A stretch of 64,000 bases of DNA from an uncultured Rhodospirillaceae bacterium (GTDB lineage Bacteria; Pseudomonadota; Alphaproteobacteria; Rhodospirillales; Magnetospirillaceae), in the NCBI GenBank assembly GCA_937887565.1, contig CALABS010000059.1, forward strand, positions 205,671 to 269,670, in the 5' to 3' direction. Each line of letters starts with the position of its first letter. Positions within the stretch are counted from its first letter, which is position 1. Position numbers and translations under genes: made by a program. Of the stretch, positions 34,801 through 42,685 are shown piece by piece. The notes below the pieces were generated by a model. The model was not told where the DNA came from and did no database searches. It saw only the letters and a program-made list of their open reading frames with translations.

Positions 34801-35010
34801 GTGGTCAACCTGGTGGTCTGGCCGCAAGTGTTCGAGGCCAACCGGGCGCTGTGCATGCGCGGCCGGCTGATCGGGGTGGAGGGACGGCTGCAACGGGACG
34901 GCATGGTCATCCATCTGGTCGCCGAGCGCCTGGTCGATCTGTCGCCCCACCTCGCCGCCCTGCTGCCCGACGGCGGGCACCTCGCCGTCGCCAGCCGGGA
35001 TTTCCATTGA
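31822..35010 (+). CDS. dnaE2: Error-prone DNA polymerase DnaE2 with internal palindromic-repeat insertion
   Basis: A 1062-residue C-family polymerase. An N-terminal PHP domain begins with [21 protein letters not shown]; the palm has [36 protein letters not shown] and the thumb/fingers follow; the C-terminus has an OB domain ([12 protein letters not shown]). Relatives read directly from about DCTLE to [12 protein letters not shown]. Here about 33 extra residues (roughly 788-820), encoded by a palindromic element at 34184-34278, are inserted without breaking the frame. The insert is Pro/Arg-rich. ATG 31822 is preferred to GTG 31810. Whether the insert affects activity is unknown. Confidence 0.93.
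   Translation: [1062 protein letters not shown]
34184..34278. repeat. 95-bp palindromic repeat element inside dnaE2
   Basis: The ends are inverted repeats of 23 bp with one mismatch (TGCCCCCACCCCGGCCCT ... and its complement). Two smaller hairpins lie inside. A related element occupies 42686-42786 with the same outer repeats. In dnaE2 it keeps the reading frame open and adds about 33 residues. Similar short palindromic elements are known to sit in bacterial coding regions. Confidence 0.85.
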
Positions 35011-35035
35011 CCGCGCTTGCTGCTACACCCACGCC

Positions 35036-35365
35036 ATGGACACCGCCCTCGCCGTCGTCGCCGTGGTCGCCTTCGCCGCCGCCGCCCTGCAACTCCGGGC
35101 CACCGTGCGACTGCGCCGGCGCGGCCTGATGGAGCCCGACCCGCGCGCGGCCTGGCTGGCCGGGCTGACCTTCATCCAGGTGGTGCTGTGGGCGACCAGC
35201 AAGGGCCAGGCGGTGGCGGCCATGGCGGCGGCGGGCCTGCCCATGCTGGTCCTGACGGCGCTGTCCAGCCGCCGGCTGCTGCCGGCCCGCGCCCATGCCC
35301 GCCTGTGGGGCGCGATCGCCGCCGTGACCGTTGGCGCCCTGGTCGTTGCCGCACTTGCAAAATAG
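35036..35365 (+). CDS. Small membrane protein, unknown
   Basis: A 109-residue protein with an N-terminal helix (3-24), a short basic loop (RATVRLRRRGLMEPD) and two or three further hydrophobic segments (about 43-58, 60-80, 90-108). No domain is recognised. It starts 26 bases after dnaE2 and could be co-transcribed with it or stand alone. The Ala-rich composition matches neighbouring genes, so it looks native. Confidence 0.5.
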   Translation: MDTALAVVAVVAFAAAALQLRATVRLRRRGLMEPDPRAAWLAGLTFIQVVLWATSKGQAVAAMAAAGLPMLVLTALSSRRLLPARAHARLWGAIAAVTVGALVVAALAK

Positions 35366-35412
35366 GGCGGTTCGCGTAGCCTCTGGACGAACGGTGCAGG
35401 GGAGTACTCACA

Positions 35413-36057
35413 ATGCCGGCCAAGGCCATCACCATCGCCCAGCAGAAGGGCGGCGCGGGCAAGACCACCATCGCCGCGCAACTTGGCGTCGCCTTCGCCG
35501 CCAGGGGGATGCGGGTCGGCCTGGTGGACATCGACCCCCAGGGCTCGCTGGCCATGTGGTTCGAGGTCCGCACCCAACTCGTCGCCGAGGACGGGGCGGG
35601 AATCACCTTCGTCCAGGGCGCCGGCTGGCGCCTGACCACCGAGATGGACCGCCTGAAGCGCGCCGTCGACGTGATCATCGTCGACAGTCCGCCCCATGCC
35701 GAGACCGACGTGCGCATCGCCGTGCGCGCCGCCGATTTGATCCTGGTGCCCATGCAGCCGTCGCCCATGGATCTGTGGGCCACCCAGCCCACCCTGGACA
35801 TGGCCAAAAAGGAGAAATCCGCCGCGCTGATGGTGTTCAACCGCACCCCCGCCAAGGGCAAGCTGGTGGACGCCGTCCGCAGGAAGATCGTCGCCGCCGA
35901 GATGCCGGTGGCCGACACCGTGCTGGGCAACCGCGTCGCCTTCGCCGCCTCGATGATGGAGGGCAAGGGCGTCGTCGAGAGCAATCCCCGCCACACGGCG
36001 ACCAAGGAAATCAACGCCCTGGCCGCCGAGATCGGCGCCAAGCTGGGCCTGGAATAG
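35413..36057 (+). CDS. ParA/MinD-family ATPase (orphan)
   Basis: A 214-residue deviant Walker ATPase. The P-loop is QQKGGAGKTTIAAQL at residues 10-24, the Walker B-like DIDPQGS is at about 45-51, and VDSPPHAETD is present. The short length and lack of an N-terminal DNA-binding domain place it in the small ParA group that positions proteins or protein clusters. No parB lies beside it; the next gene is a CopD-like membrane protein eight bases on, so they form a two-gene operon. The cargo is unknown. GGGGAG precedes the ATG. Confidence 0.82.
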   Translation: MPAKAITIAQQKGGAGKTTIAAQLGVAFAARGMRVGLVDIDPQGSLAMWFEVRTQLVAEDGAGITFVQGAGWRLTTEMDRLKRAVDVIIVDSPPHAETDVRIAVRAADLILVPMQPSPMDLWATQPTLDMAKKEKSAALMVFNRTPAKGKLVDAVRRKIVAAEMPVADTVLGNRVAFAASMMEGKGVVESNPRHTATKEINALAAEIGAKLGLE

Positions 36058-36065
36058 GAACCGCC

Positions 36066-36533
36066 ATGCTGTTCGCGATCGCGATCGGTCTGCACACCGT
36101 CGCCGCCGTCATCTGGGTCGGCGGAATGTTCTTCGCCCACACCGCGCTGCGCCCGTCGGTGGCCGAGATGACCCCGCCCGACCGCCTGGGCCTGTGGCAC
36201 CGGGTGCTGCCGCGCTTCTTCGCCTGGGTGTGGATCTCGATCCTGGTCCTGCTGGTCACCGGCTACGGTACCCTGCTGACCGGCTATCGCGGCGGCATCG
36301 CCGGCGGCGCCCTGCACGTGGACATCATGCAGGCGACCGGCCTGCTGATGATGACGCTGTACACCTACATGTATTTCGGCCCCTTCAAATCCTTCAAGCG
36401 GGCGCTGGCCGCCGCCGAGATTCCCGACGCCGCCGCCTCCCAGGCCCGCATCCGCCAGATCGTCACCATCAATCTGTGGCTGGGGCTGGTCACGGTGTTC
36501 ATCGGCGCCGCGGGGACCTTCGTGGGGTATTGA
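36066..36533 (+). CDS. CopD-like four-helix membrane protein
   Basis: A 155-residue membrane protein with about four helices and conserved His/Trp positions (GLHTVAAVIWVGGMFFAH at residues 8-25, then LWHRVLPRFFAWVW). This resembles the CopD / HemJ-like integral membrane family, where the histidines can bind heme or copper. It follows the ParA-like gene by eight bases. A role in copper handling is a family-level guess only. Confidence 0.6.
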   Translation: MLFAIAIGLHTVAAVIWVGGMFFAHTALRPSVAEMTPPDRLGLWHRVLPRFFAWVWISILVLLVTGYGTLLTGYRGGIAGGALHVDIMQATGLLMMTLYTYMYFGPFKSFKRALAAAEIPDAAASQARIRQIVTINLWLGLVTVFIGAAGTFVGY

Positions 36534-36537
36534 TCCC

Positions 36538-36999
36538 CTACTCCTCGCCGCCCGTCGCGCGCTCGCGCCGCCCCGCCAGCCCCGACACCACCTTGACCTC
36601 GCCGGTGAGCGTGCGGTGGATGGGGCATTTCTCGGCGATCTCCAACAGGCGGGCGCGCTGGTCGTCGGCGAGGTCGCCCTCGATGACCACGTCGCGGACG
36701 ATTAGGTCGACCATCCCCGCCTCGGCCTCGCAATCGGCGCAGTCCTCGGCATGGACGCGGCCATGACGCAGCATCACCTCCACATGCCGCAGCGGCCAGC
36801 CCTTGCGGTCGGCATACATCCGGAGCGTCATGGCGGTGCAGGCGCCCAGCGCCGCCAGCAACAGGTCATAGGGGGTCGGCCCCAGGTCGGCGCCGCCCAT
36901 GGCCCGGGGCTCGTCGGCGCGAAAGGTGTGGCCGCCGGCCCGCACCGCCTGGGTCCACCGCCCTTCGTGGGTCTCGGCGACGGTGACGGTTGCGGCCAT
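36538..36999 (-). CDS. OsmC-family peroxiredoxin-like protein
   Basis: A 153-residue OsmC/Ohr-like protein. The first motif, LGPTPYDLLLAALGACTAMTLRMYA, carries the N-terminal catalytic cysteine (C54 region), and EKCPIHRTL near 130 carries the second. This arrangement fits OsmC-type organic hydroperoxide reduction. The stop is four bases from the convergent CopD-like gene. It is divergent from the Nudix gene (start 52 bases away). Confidence 0.88.
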   Translation of the reverse strand: MAATVTVAETHEGRWTQAVRAGGHTFRADEPRAMGGADLGPTPYDLLLAALGACTAMTLRMYADRKGWPLRHVEVMLRHGRVHAEDCADCEAEAGMVDLIVRDVVIEGDLADDQRARLLEIAEKCPIHRTLTGEVKVVSGLAGRRERATGGEE

Positions 37000-37050
37000 G
37001 GCGATGCTCCGGGTATGGGTGACGCTTCGGCAGAGATGGGAGGCCCCCTG

Positions 37051-37656
37051 GTGAGCGACAACCGTGACGACGTGGAGATCATCTCCCACGAGACCGTCTG
37101 CCAAAGCTATTTCCGTCTCGACAAGTATCGCCTGCGCCACCGTACCTTCGCCGGCGGCTGGTCGGGCGAGGTCGTGCGCGAGGTCTTCGAACGCGGTCAG
37201 GCGGTGGCGGTGCTGCTCTACGACCCCGACCGGGACGAGGTGGCGTTGATCGAGCAGTTCCGCGTCGGTGCCCATGCCGCCGGCTGGAATCCGTGGTTGG
37301 TCGAGGTCGTCGCCGGCATCATCGAGGACGGCGAGCACCCCGACGACGTCGCCCGCCGCGAGGTCAAGGAGGAAGCCGGCTGCGAGTGCCTGGACCTGGT
37401 GCCCATGATGCACGCCATCTTGTCGCCGGGCGCGGTCAGCGAAACCTGCAAGATCTACTGCGGCCGGGTCGACTGCTCGAGCATCGGCGGTCTGCACGGG
37501 CTGGCCGACGAAGACGAGGACATCCGCGTCTTCACCCTGCCCGCCGACGAGGCCATCGCCATGGTCAAGGACGGCCGCGTCAACAACTCGGTGGCGATCA
37601 TGGCGCTGCTGTGGCTGGCGCTGGAAAAGGACGGGCTGCGCAAGCGCTGGCGCTGA
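37051..37656 (+). CDS. Nudix hydrolase, ADP-ribose pyrophosphatase-like
   Basis: A 201-residue protein with the Nudix box GIIEDGEHPDDVARREVKEE at about residues 90-109 (G-x5-E-x7-RE-x2-EE). The N-terminal half, EVVREVFERGQAVAVLLYD, is typical of the ADP-ribose/NudF subgroup, which cleaves ADP-ribose to AMP and ribose 5-phosphate. The GTG at 37051 has a GGGAGG seven bases upstream and is preferred to the ATG at 37036. It is convergent with the OxyR-like gene. Confidence 0.88.
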   Translation: MSDNRDDVEIISHETVCQSYFRLDKYRLRHRTFAGGWSGEVVREVFERGQAVAVLLYDPDRDEVALIEQFRVGAHAAGWNPWLVEVVAGIIEDGEHPDDVARREVKEEAGCECLDLVPMMHAILSPGAVSETCKIYCGRVDCSSIGGLHGLADEDEDIRVFTLPADEAIAMVKDGRVNNSVAIMALLWLALEKDGLRKRWR

Positions 37657-37660
37657 GGCG

Positions 37661-38572
37661 CTATCGGCCCGCCACGACGGCCGGCAGGTTGTCGCGGATC
37701 AGTTTGGCGAACAGCCGGTATTCGTCGGCCCGCGAGGTGGTCCGGCGCCAGACAAGATCGATGGACCGCGCCGGCGCCGGCGCCCGAAACGGCCGCATGG
37801 CGATCTGGTCGTCCTCCAGCGCCTCGGCGGCGACGTAGAGCGCCGGCAACAGGGTGGCGCCCAGGCCGGTGGCCACCATCTGGCGCAGGGTATCCAGCGA
37901 GGTGGCGTGGAAGTCGGGATGCTCGGAGGCGCCGGCCGCCCTGCACAGCTCCAGCGCCGGGTCGCGCAGGCCGTCGCCGAATTCCAGCATGATCAGACGC
38001 TCGCCGACGAGGTCGGCCGGCACCAAATCATCCTTGGCGGTCAGGCGGTGCCCCAGCGGCAACGCCGCCCACAGCGGCTCCGTGAACATGGGAACCACGG
38101 TCAGGTGGCTGTCGTCGGACGGCGCCGCCGAAAGCAGCACGATATCGAGCTCGCCATGGGCAAGGTCGGTCAGCAGCCGGGTCCGGGGCTCCTCGCGCAG
38201 ATACAGCTTCAGATCGGGATACAGCGCCCGCATGGCCGGCAGGATGTGGGGCAGCAGATAGGGGCCCAACGTCCGCAGCACCCCGAAGCGAAGCGTCCCC
38301 GCCAGCGGCGTCAGCGAGCGCCGCGCCACCTCCTCCAGATCCGCGACGTCACGCAGGATGCTCCGCGCCCGGTCGGCCACATCGCGCCCGACCGGCGTCA
38401 TCAGCACCTTGCGGCGGGTCCGTTCCACCAGCAGCACGCCCAGCTCCTCCTCCATCTGGGCGATCTGGGCCGACAGCGCCGGCTGGGTGAGATTGAGCCG
38501 TTCGGCCGCGCGGCGGAAATGCAAGGCCTCGGCGACGGCCACGAGGCAGCGGAGCTGGCGGAGGGTAAGCAT
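37661..38572 (-). CDS. OxyR-like LysR-type regulator lacking the peroxidatic cysteine
   Basis: A 303-residue LysR regulator with an N-terminal winged helix-turn-helix (about 4-60) and a substrate-binding domain close to OxyR: MLEFGDGLRDPALELCRAAG ... ATSLDTLRQMVATG. In E. coli OxyR this region holds Cys199 and Cys208. Here the position of Cys199 is G201, while the second cysteine is kept as C210. The disulfide sensing mechanism is therefore not possible as in E. coli. It is divergent from the sigma-32 gene across 109 bases. Confidence 0.88.
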   Translation of the reverse strand: MLTLRQLRCLVAVAEALHFRRAAERLNLTQPALSAQIAQMEEELGVLLVERTRRKVLMTPVGRDVADRARSILRDVADLEEVARRSLTPLAGTLRFGVLRTLGPYLLPHILPAMRALYPDLKLYLREEPRTRLLTDLAHGELDIVLLSAAPSDDSHLTVVPMFTEPLWAALPLGHRLTAKDDLVPADLVGERLIMLEFGDGLRDPALELCRAAGASEHPDFHATSLDTLRQMVATGLGATLLPALYVAAEALEDDQIAMRPFRAPAPARSIDLVWRRTTSRADEYRLFAKLIRDNLPAVVAGR

Positions 38573-38681
38573 GGATCGTTAATAACTATTTTTTATCAAT
38601 CGCGCAACTCAAATCGATTGGCCTTATCAGGTTCGACGCCGTAGGTTCATGGACATGGATAACGATTTCCCGGAGCGGACG

Positions 38682-39557
38682 ATGACCACCCCCCGCAACA
38701 GCCAGGACCCCTCCAGCGCGTATTTCCGTGCGGTGCGCGAGACCCCGGTGCTCACGGGCGAGGAAGAGGCCGCCCTCGTCGCCCGCTGGCGCGACGCAGG
38801 CGACGAGGACGCGCGCCGGCGCCTCATCGAGGCCCATCTTCGCCTGGTGGTGAAGACCGCCGGCCAGTTCAAGGGCTATGGCCTGCCGGTGGCCGACCTC
38901 ATCGCCGAGGGCAATGTCGGCCTGCTGCGCGCGCTCGAAACCTTCGACTCCGAGCGGGGTCTGCGGTTCTCCACCTATGCCCAGTGGTGGGTGCGGGCCG
39001 CCATGTTCGAATATGTGCTGAAGTTCTCGACGCCGGTGAATTTCGGCCTGTCGGCGGAACGCAAGCGCCTGTTCTTCAAGCTGCGCGGGGCCAAGGCCCG
39101 CCTGACCGGACCCGAAGGCGGCGCGCTCGACGCCCAGGACGCCGCAGCCATCGGCCGCGAGTTGAACGCCAAGGACGAGCGGGTGCTGGAAATGGAACGG
39201 CTGCTGACCCAGGCGCCGAGGTCGCTGGACGCCCCGGTCGGCGAGACCGGCGTCTCGTACGGCGAGCTATTGGCCGACGACAGCCCGTCGGTGGACGAGG
39301 TGATCGGCGACCGCCAGGAGCTGATGTACCGCCGCGAACTGCTCAAGCGCGCCTGGAGCGAGCTGAGCGATCGCGAACGCGACATCGTCGCCGAACGGAC
39401 CCTGCGCGAGAAGCCGCTGCGGCTGGAAGACCTGGCCGTGCGCTACAACATCTCGCGGGAACGGGTGCGCCAGATCGAGGCCGCCGCCCTGACCAAGCTG
39501 AAGGGGCTGGTTCGCGCCGCCGAGGCCAAGCTGATGCCCAAGCCCCGCACCGCCTGA
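38682..39557 (+). CDS. rpoH: RNA polymerase heat-shock sigma factor (sigma-32)
   Basis: A 291-residue sigma-70 family factor with regions 2.1-2.4 (LRLVVKTAGQFKGYGLPVAD, TYAQWWVRAAMFEYVLKF), the RpoH box ERKRLFFKLRGAK in region 3, and region 4 with NISRERVRQIEAAALTKLK. It should direct heat-shock transcription. Alphaproteobacteria often have several RpoH copies; this may be one of them. ATG 38682 is chosen because GGAG lies six bases upstream; an earlier ATG at 38649 lacks a good site. The divergent gap is AT-rich. Confidence 0.88.
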   Translation: MTTPRNSQDPSSAYFRAVRETPVLTGEEEAALVARWRDAGDEDARRRLIEAHLRLVVKTAGQFKGYGLPVADLIAEGNVGLLRALETFDSERGLRFSTYAQWWVRAAMFEYVLKFSTPVNFGLSAERKRLFFKLRGAKARLTGPEGGALDAQDAAAIGRELNAKDERVLEMERLLTQAPRSLDAPVGETGVSYGELLADDSPSVDEVIGDRQELMYRRELLKRAWSELSDRERDIVAERTLREKPLRLEDLAVRYNISRERVRQIEAAALTKLKGLVRAAEAKLMPKPRTA

Positions 39558-39571
39558 CGGAGGACCGGATC

Positions 39572-39832
39572 ATGCGCTGCCCCCGCTGCGACGTCGATCT
39601 CGCCATGAGCGAACGCCAGGGCGTGGAAATCGATTACTGCCCCAAGTGCCGGGGCGTGTGGCTGGACCGTGGCGAACTGGACAAGATCATCGACCGCTCG
39701 GCGGCCCACGAGCCGGCCCATGCGCCGCCGGCCATGACCGGGCGGTTTCCCACCGACGACGACCGCTGGGTGCACAAGCACCAGCACCGCCGGAAGAAGT
39801 CCTTTCTCCAGGACATCTTCGACTTCGACTGA
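39572..39832 (+). CDS. TFIIB-type zinc-ribbon small protein
   Basis: An 86-residue protein with a zinc ribbon, MRCPRCDVDLAMS at the start and YCPKCRGVWLDRGEL at about 22-36 (CxxC-x18-CxxC). The C-terminus is basic with HKHQHRRKKS and ends in LQDIFDFD. It follows rpoH by 14 bases with GGAGG before the ATG, so it is likely co-transcribed. Such small ribbon proteins are widespread; the function is not known. Confidence 0.78.
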   Translation: MRCPRCDVDLAMSERQGVEIDYCPKCRGVWLDRGELDKIIDRSAAHEPAHAPPAMTGRFPTDDDRWVHKHQHRRKKSFLQDIFDFD

Positions 39833-39865
39833 GCTTGGTTCTCTCCTTTGACCCCCCTCCAACTT

Positions 39866-39893
39866 CCCCCGCCGGCGACGGCGGGGGATTTTT
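39866..39893 (+). terminator. Terminator after rpoH-zinc ribbon
   Basis: CCCCCGCCG pairs with CGGCGGGGG around GCGA, followed by ATTTTT. It lies 33 bases after the zinc-ribbon stop and also before the convergent MFS gene stop. It should end the rpoH transcript. Confidence 0.9.
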
Positions 39894-39894
39894 C

Positions 39895-41085
39895 TCATTC
39901 GGCCGGCGCCGCAACCGCTCGCCGCCGCTCCGACGGCAACAGCACGGCGGCGGCGGCCACCACCAGGGCGGCAAGGGACAGCAGCACGAACAGCACCGAG
40001 AATGCGCCGGTGGCGCCCCGGATCAGCGACACCAGCGGCACCGCCAGGCCGCTGACGCCGAAGGCGAGGACGAATTTCAGGCCGAAGGCGGTACCGCGCC
40101 AGCGTGCGGGGGTGTAGCGGGCCAGGAGCAGGTTCTCGGCCGGGATGCCGGCCATGTTGAACGACACGGCAAGGACGGCCACCGCCACCAGCGGCAGGCC
40201 GGCGCCCCAGGCCAGGGCCAGCAGCAGCGGCCCCTGGACCACATAGGCGATGATGTAGATCCATTTGGCCGGATAGCGGTCGGCGAGATGGCCTGCCACC
40301 ACCTGGGTCAGCCCGGCCACCAGATACACCACGGTGACCGCCGCCGACGCCCCCAGCACGCCGACCTCGCCCAGCCGCTCGTCGAACAGCTTGGGCAGGG
40401 CGGGCTGGGTCGCCTGGTAGATCAAGCCGCCGCACAACATGGTCACCGACAACACGATGCCGGCCCGCCAGGTGTCGCCCCGCGACGGCGGCGCATGGGG
40501 GGCGCGGTCGATCTTGGTCTCGACCACCCAGCCCCGCGCCAGCGCCACCAGGAACAGCAGTCCGGTCGCCAGCACCACCACGCCGGGAACCACGAAGGCG
40601 GCGCGCCAGCCGGCCAGGGCGATCAGGCCGCCGCCGGCCATGCCGGCGACCGCCGGGCCGATGCCGCCGAACACCCCGTTCAACCCGATGGCCTTGCCCT
40701 TGTCCACGGCGTTGCGGATCAGCCAGGCGATTCCCACCGGATGGTAGATGCTGCCGAACAGCCCCACCAGGCCCAGCGCCACCGCCACCTGGAGCGGCCC
40801 CTCGGCCAACCCCACCGCCACCGCCGAAAGGCCCAGGCCGAGGAAGAACACCGCCATCATCCCCACCGTGCTCCAGCGGTCGCCCAGCCATCCGGCCGCC
40901 GGCGCCAGCACGCCGTAAAGCAGCTTGCCGGCGATGATCAGCGCCAGAACCTCCTCGTAGGGCAGGCCGAGTTCGGCCGGCAGGACCAGGGCGGCGATGT
41001 AGAAGATCGGCTCGAAGACGTGGGCGTAGAGGTGGCCGACACAGGAGAAGGCCAGCGAAGCCCGGGCGGAGGCGGCTGCGGACAT
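39895..41085 (-). CDS. MFS transporter, 12 helices
   Basis: A 396-residue major facilitator with the usual twelve hydrophobic segments. Helix 2-3 loop GWLGDRWS (about 65-72) and the equivalent GHLADRYPAKW near 265 are MFS signatures. The subfamily looks like a drug or metabolite exporter (NNP/sugar-type is not excluded). It is convergent with the rpoH operon and divergent from the unknown gene at 41266. Substrate unknown. Confidence 0.88.
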   Translation of the reverse strand: MSAAASARASLAFSCVGHLYAHVFEPIFYIAALVLPAELGLPYEEVLALIIAGKLLYGVLAPAAGWLGDRWSTVGMMAVFFLGLGLSAVAVGLAEGPLQVAVALGLVGLFGSIYHPVGIAWLIRNAVDKGKAIGLNGVFGGIGPAVAGMAGGGLIALAGWRAAFVVPGVVVLATGLLFLVALARGWVVETKIDRAPHAPPSRGDTWRAGIVLSVTMLCGGLIYQATQPALPKLFDERLGEVGVLGASAAVTVVYLVAGLTQVVAGHLADRYPAKWIYIIAYVVQGPLLLALAWGAGLPLVAVAVLAVSFNMAGIPAENLLLARYTPARWRGTAFGLKFVLAFGVSGLAVPLVSLIRGATGAFSVLFVLLSLAALVVAAAAVLLPSERRRAVAAPAE

Positions 41086-41265
41086 GGGAACTCACGCGGC
41101 GGAGGAAGGGGACAACTTTGCCAGATCGGACCGAGGCCGAGCAATGAACAGCATGCAACCCTCTTGCGCGCCGTTCGGATGCACAATCATGACCCAAACG
41201 GAAGGAAGGGCGTAGACTATAACGGAAGTTGATTGTCTCGGATCGCCGGAGTACGGGAGGGCGCC

Positions 41266-41856
41266 ATGGTGTTCAAATCCGTCACCGAATACATCGAGGC
41301 GGTTCGCCGGGATCCCGGCCTCGCCATGCTTCCCATGGGCCTGGTGGCCGAGTTGAAGGGCATCAGCCGCTCGGCGGTGGCCGAGCAGATCAAGACCGGC
41401 ACGCTCGAAGCCGTGGTGGTCAAGGGCAAGCGCAAGACCTGGCGGGGCGTGCTGCCCGCCGGCCTGTTCGCCCAGGCGGACCGCACCTTCCGGCATCTGC
41501 AGGACCGCCGCGCCAAGGTGGCCGGGGCGCTGGCGACCCTGGCGGCGGCCGGCAAGACCGGCACCTATGGTGACGTCATGGCTCCGGCCGGAATGTCGCC
41601 GCGCAATCCCCGCCACCGGGCCGAGATCGGCGCGCTGCTGGCCGAACTGTCCCGCGAGAGCCTGGACCGCCATGGCTATCTGATCGGCGCGGTGGCGGTC
41701 CAGAAGGCAAGCGGCCTGCCCAACGCCCTGTTCTTCGACCTGGCCCGCGAGTTGGGCGTCCTTGCGGCCGGCGCCGACGAGGGCTCGTTCTGGCGCGACC
41801 AATGCGAACGGGCCTTCGCCCATCACGCCGAGCAGGCGGCGGAAGCCGCCTGCTAA
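41266..41856 (+). CDS. Hypothetical protein, possible two-part DNA-binding protein
   Basis: A 196-residue protein not recognised. The first 60 residues could be a helix-turn-helix (MGLVAELKGISRSAVAEQI), and the region ALATLAAAGKTGTYGDVM looks like a second helix-turn-helix. The C-terminal half is helical and ends in an Ala-rich AEQAAEAAC. GGGAGG five bases upstream decides for ATG 41266. The divergent promoter region with the MFS gene is 180 bases. A regulatory role is a weak inference. Confidence 0.4.
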   Translation: MVFKSVTEYIEAVRRDPGLAMLPMGLVAELKGISRSAVAEQIKTGTLEAVVVKGKRKTWRGVLPAGLFAQADRTFRHLQDRRAKVAGALATLAAAGKTGTYGDVMAPAGMSPRNPRHRAEIGALLAELSRESLDRHGYLIGAVAVQKASGLPNALFFDLARELGVLAAGADEGSFWRDQCERAFAHHAEQAAEAAC

Positions 41857-41875
41857 TGCGGCCGGCCTCCGCGCC

Positions 41876-42664
41876 CTAACGCTTCCGCGTCAGCCGCCAG
41901 GCGGCGAAGATCATCACCGACACGACGGCGACGATGATCGTTCCCAGCGCGTTGACCTGGGGCGAGATGCCGAGGCGCACCGACGAGAACACCTGGATGG
42001 GCAGGGTGGTGGCGCCGGGCCCCGAGACGAACTGGGCCACCACCACGTCGTCCAGCGACAGCGTGAAGGCCAGGAGCCACGCCGCCGCCAGCGACGGCGC
42101 GATCACCGGCAGGGTGATCAGGAAGAACACCTTGATGGGACGGGCGCCCAGGTCCATGGCCGCCTCCTCCAGCGACCGGTCGGTCTGCACCAGCCGCGAT
42201 CGCACCACCACGGTGGCATAGGCCATGCCGACGGTGGTGTGGGAAATGGCGATGGTGGTGAATCCGCGCCCATCCGGCCAGCCCACCACCTGCTCCAGCG
42301 CCACGAACAGCAGCAGCATGGCCAGGCCCAGGATGATCTCGGGCATGACCAGGGGGGCGGTCACCAGGCCGGTGAACAGCCCCCGGCCCGCGAAGCGCCC
42401 GAAACGGACCAGGGCCAGCGCCGCCAGGGTGCCGAGCACCAGCGCCGCCGTGGCGCTGGTGGCGGCCACCTTCAGCGACAGCAGCCCCGCCTCCAGGAAG
42501 GCCTCGTTTTGGACCAGTTCCACGTACCACTTGGCCGAGAACCCGCCCCACACGGTGACCATGCGCGAGGCGTTGAACGACCACACCACCAACAGCGCGA
42601 TGGGCAGATACAGGAAGGCGTAGCCGAACAACAGCGCCGTGGTCAGGCCGAACGACCGATTCAT
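41876..42664 (-). CDS. potI: Polyamine ABC transporter permease (PotI-like)
   Basis: A 262-residue ABC permease with six helices and the inner-membrane binding-dependent transport motif EEAAMDLGARPIKVFFLITLP at about 170-190. It pairs with PotH in the polyamine import complex. The first residues MNRSFGLTT follow a palindromic repeat in the gap from potH. It is the last gene of the pot operon; the genes read potF, potA, potH, potI leftward. Confidence 0.9.
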   Translation of the reverse strand: MNRSFGLTTALLFGYAFLYLPIALLVVWSFNASRMVTVWGGFSAKWYVELVQNEAFLEAGLLSLKVAATSATAALVLGTLAALALVRFGRFAGRGLFTGLVTAPLVMPEIILGLAMLLLFVALEQVVGWPDGRGFTTIAISHTTVGMAYATVVVRSRLVQTDRSLEEAAMDLGARPIKVFFLITLPVIAPSLAAAWLLAFTLSLDDVVVAQFVSGPGATTLPIQVFSSVRLGISPQVNALGTIIVAVVSVMIFAAWRLTRKR

Positions 42665-42685
42665 GGCGACACCCCTGGCCGGCAG

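Noticed and set aside
31693..35007. 1104-codon minus-strand frame opposite dnaE2
   Set aside because: Antisense to the binding protein and DnaE2; composition only, with no motif.
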